From NCBI RefSeq assembly GCF_964204645.1, contig NC_134030.1, forward strand, positions 12,943,947 to 13,007,946: a stretch of 64,000 nucleotides of DNA, read 5' to 3'. The notes under the pieces are model-generated. The model saw nothing but the letters and a program-made list of their open reading frames with translations, was not told where the DNA came from and did no database searches. The first letter of the stretch is position 1. Each line of letters opens with the position of its first letter. Shown here piece by piece: positions 48,828 to 59,845 of this stretch. Source of the stretch: Tubulanus polymorphus (taxonomy: Eukaryota > Nemertea > Palaeonemertea > Tubulaniformes > Tubulanidae). Made by a program: the position numbers and the translations under genes.

Positions 48828-48935
48828 CCCAAGGGGCACAATGGCCAGCCTGTCAGATTTGCTTTTTATAAATGATGTAATCTGTGGGTTATATTTATCA
48901 ATATACACTCCCTGCTCAATATCATTTACATAGTA
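48828..48935 (+). repeat. Dispersed repeat R1, copy 2, left part
   Basis: It matches 13985-14095 (GGGGCACAATGGCCAGCCTG, TCTGTGGGTTA.ATTT, ATACACTCCC). A family A insertion follows and separates it from the right part at 49768. Confidence 0.75.
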
Positions 48936-48959
48936 AAATCGTGTGTTAACACAGACAGC

Positions 48960-49630
48960 AGGAACGAATGTTATATAGAAATACTAAGTTATTGTATTGT
49001 TCAACGCCCCCTGGTGGCCATAAAAAAACCAATGAGCTTGAAACTCACCTCGATCATAGAACATGTCATGAGCTACAACTTTCCAATTGATTATAGTAGC
49101 AAAATATGCTTAAGTATCAATTATGATGTGGAAAAACTTTTTTTCCACCTACGAATGAGTACTGATGACCCCAAGATGGCTGCCAAGTGCGTCATAATTG
49201 CCTGGTCAAAAATACCCTCTTGGATATAAAAGATCCCTTTCCAAAGAATACCCATTACAAATTGCAATGAAACATGGCGCACCATTAGAAAGCTACAGTA
49301 CTCAGAATTCAGGCCAAAATTGACATTTTTGGGAACAAAAAAGGTCACAGTACGGCCATCTTGAGTCCGATCGACTCAATTTTTCTCATGCCGATGGGCC
49401 CTCGGTGGATACAAATATATACGAATGATCAAGGTTATTGATAAAAGTGTCTTCAAAATTTCCCTCGAAAACTTCAAAAATGTGTAAAAAGTGCTGATTT
49501 TGGCGAACAACAATGGCTGCCAGTCGGCCATCTTGAATCTGACAAGGCCAGTTTTTGGCCTGAAGATGTGTCTAGGGTAGATACACGTATAAAACAAATA
49601 TCAAGACATTACCTTGAAGCGTCTTCAAAA
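48960..49630 (+). mobile_element. Helitron-like family A element, both ends missing
   Basis: It begins mid-core (TAAGTTATTGTATTGTTCAA) and contains the full unique 3' arm (TTCCACCTACGAATGAGTAC onwards) up to CATTACCTTGAAGCGTCTTC. The hairpin is absent and a LINE tail starts at the breakpoint. Confidence 0.8.
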
Positions 49631-49729
49631 ATTTGGAACTAACACGAACTATCTAGATGGTTATCTCTCGACCTCAATAGCTTCAAGACCCATCTCAAAA
49701 CAACTTTGTTCCATGCAGCATACCATTAA
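49631..49729 (+). pseudogene. LINE ORF2 terminal fragment
   Basis: About 33 codons ending at TAA 49727-49729. It reads WN, one stop, then LSLDLNSFKTHLKTTLFHAA, the standard last residues of CR1/Jockey-like ORF2. Extremely 5'-truncated. Confidence 0.55.
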
Positions 49730-49767
49730 CTCTCGGAAAGCGAATTGTATTTAACATTTTTTGGCAG

Positions 49768-50037
49768 AATAAAATTTGATTGAATTTGCAATTCGGGCAC
49801 ATGGCTAATAAGCATATCAAGGTCATACACCCGATTTGGTAAAACCTTTTTTTCGCGAACCTTGCGCAATTGTCAAGGATGAATTTTCTGTAGAGCAAAT
49901 AAAAATTCCTCCCAAACACCAAATCAACTAAAGATTTCATAGAAATCGATCTTGAAATACGATTTTAAATCTTAAAATAAAACCCGGAAGTAAAACAGTA
50001 GACGATACCGCGGATTCACGTGAACACCTGATTTCTG
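49768..50037 (+). repeat. Dispersed repeat R1, copy 2, right part
   Basis: Matches 14239-14515 through GACGATACCGCGG and GTGAACACCTG. Confidence 0.85.
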
Positions 50038-50754
50038 TAAACGAAATGTTGGTTGTGACAAAATTGTTCAGACGGTTTTAGGTGGTAATAAGTACGGAAA
50101 CGTAACGACCATGGTCGACTTATTCGATGAAATCAGGCCTATGTGATATCCAAATTTTGACTTTTTTATTCTCCAGACCTCCCTGATATAGAAATAAAAA
50201 ATTTTGGTGGTACGAAAGTGCAATCACAGCGTCGACGGGGACAGAGCCGTGTCAGAGATCGGCGGAGTGAAAATTGAGGTGGACGAACACGAAGAAGTAG
50301 GCTATTGCGCTACTTGAATCACGAAAACTCCTGGCGCGGCCCCGACGCTTTTCGTTGATTAAGTAATACAAATATCATGCAATGGGTTTTCACAATCTAC
50401 CGCTGGTATTTACCGGATTTCAATATCACTCCAAAATTCAAAGAAACCTCAAAATATCGAACCGGAACACTTCCGGTAGATATCCGCGGCTGCCCAACCG
50501 GGAAACTTATTTGTTTCAATAGATACGATCCATCATCTTCACCCGTCAAGGGATTCGAACCCACTAAGCTAAAGCCATGCCAGAATCGGGTCGGGCCAAT
50601 CACAGCGCTTGTAACAAACCACATTAGGCTTCTGTGGAATTTCCCAGTAAATGGGCCAATCAGCGAACACGTAGCGAACGCGGAAGTATTGTCGCGTGTT
50701 GATACATGACGTCATGCGCAAAAGCGCCAGTAATGAAATCGCGATAATTCACGT
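50038..50754. other. Non-coding; B-box-like element
   Basis: This segment is absent from the first R1/R2 copy and therefore looks inserted. At 50550-50563 the minus strand reads GTGGGTTCGAATCC, a pol III B-box match, suggesting a tRNA-derived SINE relic. No complete tRNA fold is seen. Confidence 0.35.
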
Positions 50755-51052
50755 GAACAGCTGCTGATATTTTCAGATAAACCAATCACAGGGAAGACAC
50801 AACTTCCTGATTGGCTGATAAAAATTGAAATTTTCCCGATTTAACTTTCGTGAAAAATGCAGAAAACATTTTTATGAGACCCTATTTCAAAATTCTGCTC
50901 GCTACGATTCCGAGAATGGATTACGCTTAAATACGTGAATTGTTCGAATATGCCCTCACTTGGCAAGCAAAAGAGCCTTTTGTGTGGAAACCATGTCATT
51001 TAAATTCGCTCCATTTGTATAGTAATAGGCTCAGCCTACGGCTGGCCTAATA
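50755..51052 (+). repeat. Dispersed repeat R2, copy 3
   Basis: Aligned with 14513-14796 and 12849-13091. It ends TTTGTATAGTAATAGGCTC then AGCCTACGGCTGGC. Confidence 0.85.
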
Positions 51053-51221
51053 ATCATAGGAAGCCATTCTACATCTTTGTCAATAATATTTTGCCAAATA
51101 GCTTGTATGTGTACACATAGACCTGTGACGTTTTGCACATCGATTTACGGTTGTCGTTTGTAAAATGACGCTGAATGGTTAACATTGTTTAGGTTTCATA
51201 GTGGTAACATTTTATAAGGCG

Positions 51222-51763
51222 TCAAAAAGGCAATGGCCTTGAAACTCACCAAAATCAAAAAACATGTCATAAGCTACAACTTTGCAATTGATTGTGGTGA
51301 CAAAATACGCTTAGGTAACTTTTTTCCACCTATGAATGAGTACTTGATGACACCAAGATGGTGGCCAATTGCGTCATAATTGCCTGATCAAAAATACCTG
51401 TCTCAGCTAATAAAGATATCTGTTCTGGGCCCTTGGGGGATACAAATATATATGAAAAATCAAGGTAATTGATCAAAGCGTCTTCAAAATTTCTCTCGAA
51501 AACTTGAAATGTGTAAAAAGTGCTGATTTTGGCGAACAACAATGGCTGCCTGTCGGCGATCTTGAATCTGACCGGGCCAGTTTTTGGCCTGAAGGTTTGT
51601 CAAGGGTAGATACATGAGTAACCTCAATATAACGACATAACATTGTAGCGTCTTCAAAAGTCCCCAAAATAACTGGATTCCGTCTACGGACAAACGGACA
51701 GACAGACGACGGACGAAAAGTGAATGTAATAGCCTGCTGGGACCTAAGTCCCAAGTGGGCTGA
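51222..51763 (+). mobile_element. Helitron-like family A element, 3' part
   Basis: One core unit, a shortened 3' arm with two internal deletions, a GACAGACAGACGACGGACG tract, and the terminal hairpin ending GTCCCAAGTGGGCT. The 5' end is missing. A diverged second 3' end may follow at 51860-51975 (GGACAGATGG, AAGTAGGCTAGAAAG). Confidence 0.8.
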
Positions 51764-52013
51764 AAATGAGTAAAAATTAATGATTTCAGCTGACAACACT
51801 GGCTAACAGCCGATCAGTTTGGGGGGAAAGAAGTGTCTGAAAAACCAAATATCAACACAATCCATCCCAAAATAACTACATTGTGTCTACGAATGAATGA
51901 ACAAGTGCCCAAATGGACAGATGGAAAAAAGGTGAATGCAAAAGCCCGTTTGGGCCATGACCAAGTAGGCTAGAAAGTTATCATTTTGTATATTTTTTAA
52001 AGTAATTACATAC

Positions 52014-52187
52014 CTGAGAATGGAACATCACGTAGCACTGTAGGGACGAGTCCTGACCACAATGACATTACACCTCCTCGTTCTAACGCCAGATTCACTG
52101 CCTTACCAATATCCATGTAGCTTAACTTCTGTGACTGCATTTTTGTTCGAATCAATTCAAGTGGACTGATCACTGCAGCAGCAAACA
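52014..52187 (-). CDS. SLC25A40: SLC25A39/SLC25A40-type mitochondrial carrier, internal exon
   Basis: A 174-nt exon (58 codons) starting VFAAAVISPLELIRTKMQSQ and ending SLWSGLVPTVLRDVPFSG. The SPLELIRTKMQ segment is a mitochondrial-carrier signature (P-x-[DE]-x-x-[KR]) as it appears in SLC25A39/40. These inner-membrane proteins are known for mitochondrial glutathione import. The acceptor (CTTACAG before 52187) and donor (CTCAG|GTATGT after 52014) are both good. Phase 1 at the 5' side matches the donor of the exon at 58882. The exon is undamaged, in contrast to everything around it. Following exons (third carrier repeat) were not identified. Choosing SLC25A40 over SLC25A39 is a convention; invertebrates often have a single orthologue. 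Confidence 0.88.
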
Positions 52188-52555
52188 CTGTAAGATGATA
52201 AATTGCGTGGTAATCGGTTGATCGAAACTACTCAAGATGTATTTAACCTCTTCACTACAGCAGATAATGTAACGTACCTCACCAGGATTCGAACCCAATG
52301 GCATAATTCAATTCAAATAAATTCGATATTAGAGGCTGTTAGAGGTACTAATCCTCCATCTATGAGTAAAAATTGGAACTAAATTGAGGCAGACAAGCAT
52401 ATAGTATGGCTACACGCCAGCAGTGAAATGACTCACCACACCAGCGATTGTAGTAAACACATATATCGGCGACATAAATATACGTCATGCATGGTGAGAG
52501 GTCAATATTTGCGACGTAAATATACATCACAAGTGGTAATGAAGAAGTTAAGATC
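52188..52555. other. Carrier intron sequence; B-box-like motif
   Basis: The minus strand has TTGGGTTCGAATCC at about 52284-52297, again a pol III B-box match, here without a recognisable A box. Nothing else. Confidence 0.4.
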
Positions 52556-53778
52556 ATCCTATACAAAAACCAATGACCTTGAAACCCACCACAATCATAG
52601 AACATGTCAGCAGCTAAAATTTTGTAATTGATTGTGATAACAAAATATGCCTCGTTACCAATTTGATATGGAGTTACTAAGTTACTTTACTATTCAACGA
52701 CCCCTGGTGACCATATGCAAAACCCAATGACCTTGAAACTCACCACAATCATAGAACATATCATGAACTACAACCTTGCAATTGATCAGGGTAACAAAAT
52801 ATGCCTAGGTACCAATCTAATAAGGAAATACTAATAGAACGATAACCACACTCAAACATGGTGAACGGATAATAAGATAAAATCCCACTATTTACAGATT
52901 AAAAGAATTTAAAAACCAGAATTTATTTATTCAATCAAAAATATATAAAAGACACGACCTTTCGATCTCACCCTAGAGATCATCGTCTTTTTAAATTCTT
53001 TTAATCTGTAAATAGTGGGATTTTATCTTATTAAGGAAATACTAAGTTATTCTACTATTCAACGCCCCCCGGTGACCATATAGAATAACTAATGTCCTTA
53101 AAACTCACCACAATCATAAACAATGTCATGAGCTACAACTTTGCAATTGATTGTGGTAACAAAATATGCTTAGGTATCAATATAATGTGGAAAAACTTTT
53201 CCCCACCTACGAATGAGTACTGATGATACCAAGATGGCCGGCAATTGCGTCATAATTGGCCGATCAAAAATACCTGGCTCAGGTAAAAAACATCCCTTTC
53301 CAAAGAATACCCTTCACAAATTGCAATGAGAAATGGTAAACCAGTAAAAGTACAGGATTCAGAATTTGGGCCAAAATTGACATTTTTGGGCACTAAAAAT
53401 ATCATAGGACGGCCATCTCGAGTCCGATTGACCCAATTTTTCTCATGGTGATGGGCCCTTGGGGTATTCAAATATATACAAAAGATCAAGGTAATTGATT
53501 TAAGCTTCTTCAAAATTTCCCCAAAAAAATTCAAAAAGTGTAAAAAGTGCTGATTTTGACAAACAACAATGGCTGCCAATCGGTCATCTTGATTCTGACA
53601 GGGCCAGTTTTTGGGCTGAAGATATGTCTAGGGTAGATACACGTATAAACCAAATATCAAGACATTACCTTGAAGCATCTTCAAAACTTCCCAAAATAAC
53701 TGGATTCCGTCTACGGACGGACGGACGAAAAGTGAACGCAATAGCCCGCTGGGACTAAAGTCCCAAGTGGGCTAAAAA
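52556..53778 (+). mobile_element. Helitron-like family A element, long copy with nested insertion
   Basis: It begins mid-core and has three core units, the complete 3' arm, a GGACGGACGGACG tract and the terminal hairpin GCCCGCTGGGAC / GTCCCAAGTGGGC ending near 53778. The second unit is split by the insertion at 52835-53031. It lies inside the carrier intron on the opposite strand. Confidence 0.85.
52835..53031 (-). mobile_element. 197-bp retroinserted element with inverted arms and hammerhead-like core
   Basis: It is flanked by the 14-bp direct repeat TAAGGAAATACTAA (52821-52834 and 53032-53045), which is single in uninterrupted family A cores. The arms 52871-52913 and 52990-53032 are perfect 43-nt inverse copies. 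In the 76-nt loop the minus strand reads GACGATGATCTCTAGGGTGA then GATCGAAAGGTCGTGTC. This is a hammerhead-like layout (CUGAUGA lacking one base, stem II, GAAA, short stem III, GUC). Such ribozymes are known in Penelope-like elements. Confidence 0.6.
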
Positions 53779-55103
53779 TTCAGATCAAAATTCATGTTAA
53801 TAGCAGTTGTTTTTGTTAGGTGGCAGCACTCTATGGAAATAGTTGTTGATGCCAGCGCAGGAATTTTGCAAGGTGGCAGCACCATACGGCATACAGTTAT
53901 GGCATCAGCTGCAGTAACTTTGGATTTCATGTCAAACTTTTCAGAATCTTTATAGAATTTTCAAAATCTGGTGTCAGTGATTGAAATTGTCAACGGCATT
54001 TTGAAGCCGTCGGTACAAAGATACATCAACGGTTACGTTATACATCGTCGGCAAAAGCTGTCGATTGCCGTCTTGAAATTCAACCCAAGGTACTTTATTA
54101 TTATTGACTGTACTGACGCTCATTCTTAGTAATGAAATTTGACAAACAAAACGAATAAGGACGGAATTTCATCGATGGCATATATGCTAATTAGGCCAAT
54201 TTATAGTCCATTGCATTTTAAACAAACATTTTAACACACTTTTTTAAGCAATAGAAATATTAAACAATATGCAAATATCAAGAATAACACAATGAAGCAG
54301 AATAGGCCCTACTAGAAATTGAAAAATAAAATTTGAAATGTTTACCATTGTTAAGGTAAGAAATGGATCAACTAAGGGAAATAATTCAATATACCTCTAG
54401 TAGGCACTTGTAAATTTTTTTCAAACAGGAGATAGAGTCCTGAAACCAATTTCATGTGAAAGAGCAAAAAACAAAGCCAATGGTATATAACTTTTCTTTC
54501 TAGCTCACCTAGTAGCGGAAATATTAAAATTTAAGTGTATGGAAATTAGTCACCTTTTGTCTTTGATTTAACTAGACAAAAGACTGAAAAACTGTGATTG
54601 TTTTATGAGATTTCTTACTGAAACAGCCATAACTTTTCTCACAGTAAAGATAACTACATGAAATTTTCAGCAGACATACATCCCAAGGTTTTCAACCCGA
54701 GACAAAATTTTTGAATATCCTTGACCTTGACAAAGGTCACCATGACCTTGAACTTCATATGACCTTCGATGTGAGTTTCGCGTCTAAAGGGTAGCTGAGC
54801 TTTGCAAACATTTCTTTAAGATAACAGTGCCCAGAAAACAAGTTGCAACATCATAACACATCAGTTATACAGAAATTAGAACAAATAAAGCCAAATTGTG
54901 CGTTATTTGGCGGCCATATTAGATTTTTTATGGCGGCCATATTGAATTAACGATTTCACCCCACCTAACCTAACCATGCCTTGTAGGGTATCAAAATTTA
55001 GGTTTTTACTTGTAGATTCCAAATCTAACCATAAAAAAACAGAAATAAGGCATGTATGTGGGTATATATATCCACAAGTATTTCACCGATTCATACCTTC
55101 AAG
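53779..55103. other. Non-coding intron sequence
   Basis: No gene recognised. Near 54720-54775, TGACCTTGA is repeated (CCTTGACCTTGACAAAGGTC, CATGACCTTGAACTTC). GGCGGCCATATT is repeated at 54910 and 54935. Confidence 0.45.
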
Positions 55104-58014
55104 CTAATTAATAAATGTCAGATCTCCAGTCATAAAATCGCAGATGATTTGTGGAACGGTCAGCTTGTAATCTTCAGCATCCTGAAACGTTTCATTGGCT
55201 GTCCAATAAGCAATGCGCACTGTTGGAATTTTAGCTTTGGACTTAGCCCAAACAATCTTTCCCAAATAGGTGGACTGTTCCGCACTTTCCAAGTCATGCC
55301 AAGAATGTTCAATGAGGCGGTCACTGAGGCTGTTGACATCATTAAGTATTTTGGATATAAGTTCTTTTTTTTCAGCATTACAATCAAAGTCCTTGAAAAA
55401 TTGTTCAGGGTCACCATTTTCATACAGTGACCTGATAGCTCTTTCCATTTTTCTACGATGGCTCATATCACACTTTTGCACTTTGTTGTCACTGCGCTTT
55501 TTCCGCTCATTCATTATTGACTTTGACCTTTGTGTGATTATTTTCCTCATGTAGCGAGCACGATTCACACTGAACGCAACAATATTTTTTTGTTCAGTTA
55601 CAGGTTTGCTATCAAGCCATTCTATAGTTTGATTCTGACACGATTTTATCTTGCCATCAAGAAAACCAACAGTGGCGTTCGGAGCTCGTTTAAAATGATG
55701 ATCAGCCAAACCCATCACTCTTTCAGCAAACATGTTATGAGTAGGAACAGATTGAGTTTGTTTGAGCAATTCCTCTGAAGGATTTGCTAAATCACCATTA
55801 ATATAATCATGTAGCTGACGTTCCAGGACTTCATACAACCAGCCATCAAACTGGAAACAATAGAACAAAACAGTTGCTCTTCCTCAGAATCAGAGAGTGG
55901 TGTCCGAAGTGCCATGAATGTCTTGTCTTGAGCGACACCGTCACCAATCAAAATAGTTCCAAAAACATCAGTGTTGGTTCTCAACACCATCAATGGGTCA
56001 TCTTTATAATTTTTCAGTTTAGCAATACATGTTTTCATAGATCCACTAGTTTGGAGGTTAGTCAAATTTGCAGTATTGGCATAAAAGACTTTCATCCATG
56101 GTCCAGTCAATAGCTTTCCTATGATACCAAGCACTCTCAGGTGAGTCAAGATCAATGGATTTTTCATATCCTTTAATAGCGCAGGTTTCAATGGATTACT
56201 AACATTACATCTGGTTTCCAGGTAAGTAACTAGTAGATCACGTAAGCTGAAGACAACAGCAGCCAGATGGAATATAACGTGGAAACGATTTCCAACATAA
56301 CGGGGTAATGCACCAGTGCTGAGACCATTTTGAGACAGAAACAGTTTAAATCCACCAGGATCCCCTTTACCTTGTTTGAATCTCATTTTTGATAGCCCAT
56401 ATAACAAATTTCCTGCTCTACAGTTGCTACCATAAGTGTAACTTTCAATATCTTGATCAAATTCTTCTTTTAATAACTCACGACATTTACGAGCTACACT
56501 TTCTAACGGGTGGACATTACAATTCAAATATAAAAGTTTAATATCCAAATCGGCTTCAAGTGCACGCACTGTAGATCCATTTACATTCACCCTGTCACTG
56601 AACGCATTTTTCAAGTGACCGATCACTTTTGATTGTACACTAGATGCTGAAATACTATGATAAGCAGCATAAGTCTGTATGACGTCATCTAACGAATCTT
56701 TTATGTGTTGTACATAGTCCCCGGTTTCACCACCAGAAAGGATTCCTATTTGCATAATATAACTAGATGGTGGGACACTACATGTGTTGATATGTACCTC
56801 GTTGACATGCTCACCCGACAGTGATGTTGAATCCCATGAAATGGTAAGATTATCCTCGTTTACTAACACCTCTGCCACCTGAAGGTCACTGAGGACACCG
56901 AGTTCATAGCTGAAATAACTAACAGTAGAAGCATCAGGTTTTTTATCTACTGAATATGGAGTCAGGTTCTTGAGCACACCGTCAATAACGTTTCCAACCT
57001 GTTCAACGGACACTCGACTCTGAAGACACAAATAAGCTGCCCTTCGAAAAGAATCTGAATAAGTTTTTTTGTCTTTCTTGACACTTATAGTTTTAGCAAC
57101 TGACTGTTCTTCATCCAGTTACTGTGAATAAGTGTCAACAGAGGTCTGAAGATCTTTCACTTGTTTTTTTAAATCCGAATTCTGCGATTCTAACCGATCT
57201 ATTATCAACTGCATCTCTTTTTGTTTTTTTAACAAAATGTCAATTTGAGACTTTGCCGCCAAAATTCCTTTTGAATGTTCACTATCATCAAGTTCTGACT
57301 GTAACGTTGCAACATTTTTCTCTAAAGCTTTAATCTTACGCTCCTTTTGATTCAGGTCTCCATGTAGAGCTTTAGCCTTAGCACGTAAACTGCTTTCAAT
57401 GTTCTTCTTACGATTAAGTGACTGCTGAACTGTTCTGGGAGACGCTGTAGATTTAAGTTGATATATAAGACTGCGTTTCGACTTAGAGACCTCCTTAATT
57501 GCAATCCGCTGATTCACACATTTGGCACAATCAGTTCTAAATTTTTTTGGAGAAGGCGAGTATGAAGAGCCAAAGTTCATACGACGTTTATATGACTGCT
57601 GCTCAGATTGTCGCGCAGTGGTGAGAGTTAAATCACTTGTACCTGGCGTAGCTACACTATCCGGAGTCACTGGCACTTCAACAATTGGTTCTGTTAAATG
57701 AACTCTTGCTGGAAGTTTGAAACGCTCATTGAATAACTGCTCCACTTTCGAAATATCTCTGGTGGGGTTCTTAATTTTCTTGAACTTATCAATAGAACGG
57801 CCTATGACAGAGACCAAATTTTTATGATCAGGCAATTGCGCTGGATCACAAACGCAAGTTTTCAGATGATCAGCAACTTCAGAATTTACAGCGTTTTTTG
57901 ACTTGGTACCGGTACTTGAAATCTTCTGTTTGAGAAATTGAATGTGCCCATTTTCCAAACTACTGGTTGAGGTGCATCTGGAGATATAGTATATTGTTCT
58001 GTAAGGGCATCCAT
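55104..58014 (-). pseudogene. Large RNase-H-like transposase candidate of unnamed family
   Basis: Nearly 950 codons in one direction. 57958-57119 codes a basic, Ser/Thr-rich region with a long coiled coil near its end (QKERKIKALEKNVATLQSEL). One in-frame TAA (57121-57119) is followed directly by the continuing frame, which runs to ~55860, where it shifts. The last part ends at 55104. The central part reads LTISWDSTSLSGEHVNEVHI, FSDRVNVNGSTVRALE, LYLNCNVHPLESVA and LPRYVGNRFHVIFHLAAVVF. The last part has FAERVMGLADHHFKRAPNAT. These order like the two Asp strands, the C-x-x-H, the RW-like helix and the final Glu of hAT-type RNase-H transposases. That reading is inference. A TTTACAG acceptor at 58015 and a TTTCCAG at 55846 suggest introns. 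It lies sense-oriented in the carrier intron. Confidence 0.6.
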
Positions 58015-58439
58015 CTGTAAAATAAAGAAATAAATTTCTCGTAATAAAATAAATGCTTAAATTGCTTTTATTTATACGTTTTTGACAAAATAGGCCATAT
58101 AATTTCAGTTTTGAAGATCTGGTTGATATACTCCACTGATTTGTTCATTCAAAAACATAGAAATAAACAGTGTATCAGCCTAAAAACTCTAGGAAAATAA
58201 AGCACGTGTTAATGTTTTTATTTTGGTGTGGTCTAGACCAATCGCAGCACAGTATAGCGGTCACGTGATCAAATCACGAAAATTGTAAACACCTCAAAAG
58301 GCACTTCAAAATCATACTTCAGAAACTTAAAATGATTTCTTTACACCAGTAACAAATTTAAAACACTCAAATTCACTAAATAAAAGTGGTTTTGAACAAG
58401 TATCATACCATAAATTAATGTAATAAGGAGAATTAATCA

Positions 58440-58760
58440 GGTCGTTTTCATGTCCAAAATGGCGGATTTCGTCTTCGACCCGTCTAGACACTTCAATTGG
58501 CGGATCATTTTAAGTCAAGTGCGGAATCGATCCCCTCTTAAAAACCACATTTACTAACTTTAAAACACATGACAGTATAGAGGGCTGGCGTTTTTGAGAA
58601 AATGAAACATCACGCAAATGAAATAATTATCGTTGAACTCACCTTAATTTTTCATGGTTGATGAAAAATAGGAAATACTTGCTCGATTTTCACAAGACAA
58701 AAACGAAAATGTCCGCCATCTTAAAAGCTTCCACGTGATGACGTCATCGCGTATCTACGT
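58440..58760. promoter_or_regulatory. Putative divergent promoter of the intronic gene
   Basis: Minus strand: E-box CACGTG (58732-58737), CRE palindrome TGACGTCA (58739-58746) and a YY1-type initiator AAGATGGCGGAC (58712-58723). A strong donor AAG|GTGAGTTC follows at 58643, so 58643-58723 may be a first exon joined to 58014. On the plus strand another CAAAATGGCGGATTTCG lies at 58455. The region is richer in CpG than its surroundings. Confidence 0.5.
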
Positions 58761-58881
58761 CATCGGGGTTCCCGGGGAACCCGGAAATACCACGGAGTGT
58801 AAAAAAAAGCAAAATCGATCGATCACAGTTTCGCGTTGTCGACTGTTACACTGTGAGCTGGCAGAATGTACAAGTGCCTAC

Positions 58882-59259
58882 CTCTAGCCATGCTTCCTGC
58901 TACAGCTGGAATCCAAACTTTATTCTTGTTACCAGATTCATTAAAGCCCATCCTAACTTTAAGTTGATCATACGCAGTGAAATAAATCATTGTAGCTGGC
59001 ACAGCCATCACCAATGTTGGTGGCAAACCACTCCATAAAGAGCGAAGTCCTTCGTGACGTGTTATTTTAACAAATGCATCAATGGTACCATTAAATGTTG
59101 AGCCAGGTAATGGTACCTTATACCAGGCTTTACCATTTTGTCCATTTAAACATGCGCACACATGGTCCATCAAACCATTACAATATAAAAAGCACTGACC
59201 CATATGGAATGGTTTTTGTTGAGCCTGTAGTCGGATTTTAACCACATCCAATGGCGTAA
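58882..59259 (-). CDS. SLC25A40: SLC25A39/SLC25A40-type mitochondrial carrier, upstream exon
   Basis: A 378-nt exon (126 codons) opening with the first-repeat signature [17 protein letters not shown]. Then come a loop with paired cysteines ([12 protein letters not shown]), the matrix-helix text [20 protein letters not shown], then [19 protein letters not shown] and, at the start of the second repeat, [12 protein letters not shown]. The cysteines in this matrix loop are a feature of SLC25A39/40 and relate to iron-sulfur or glutathione sensing. The acceptor is TATAATTTCAG before 59259 and the donor GAG|GTAGGC after 58882; the split codon joins in phase with 52187. Only the N-terminal ~50 residues are missing upstream. 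Confidence 0.92.
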
Positions 59260-59845
59260 CTGAAATTATACACAAATCAAACTTAGGATCCATGAAAATA
59301 CAGACAGTCTATATTTTTATGGATCAATCTATAGGAACAATGAGACTTGAATGGTCAGAGCAATCGAAGAAAACAGTTGGCGCTAGTGCATAATCTTGAG
59401 GGACAGAAAATCTATTTTGAAACTAGCAATTGTAATTTAGGCCTAACTGAAAATTAAAATATCATCTTAGGTAACAGTCAGTAATATTGTGTCATATCTT
59501 CATCAAGCTCGAACAAAAGATTGATTAGAAACATTTCTTTGTTTTAATGCATTATCACAGGAGCAACTGCCAGTCCTGTCTGGTCCTAAGAACACTTTTA
59601 TCTGAAATGTACCACCAAAACTGACCGAGCTAGCCCACTTGATATGCTCTCTATAAGATTTAGCCGTATACGGCAGCGGGTTTACTTCCACCATTTGACC
59701 ATACATCGTCACCAATTGGCTCTGGGCCAGCGTATTGCTTGCCTAACATGTTTCCACTAGACCACCAAGCTCCTTGCAAACCAGATTTAAGTTTTAACAA
59801 CATATACATATCCTCTAACAGATTACCAGCTCCCCTTCGAGTCCA
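59260..59845. other. Non-coding
   Basis: No gene supported. On the minus strand near 59757-59767 the phrase TGGTGGTCTAGTGG matches a pol III A box but has no B box at tRNA distance. Confidence 0.4.
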
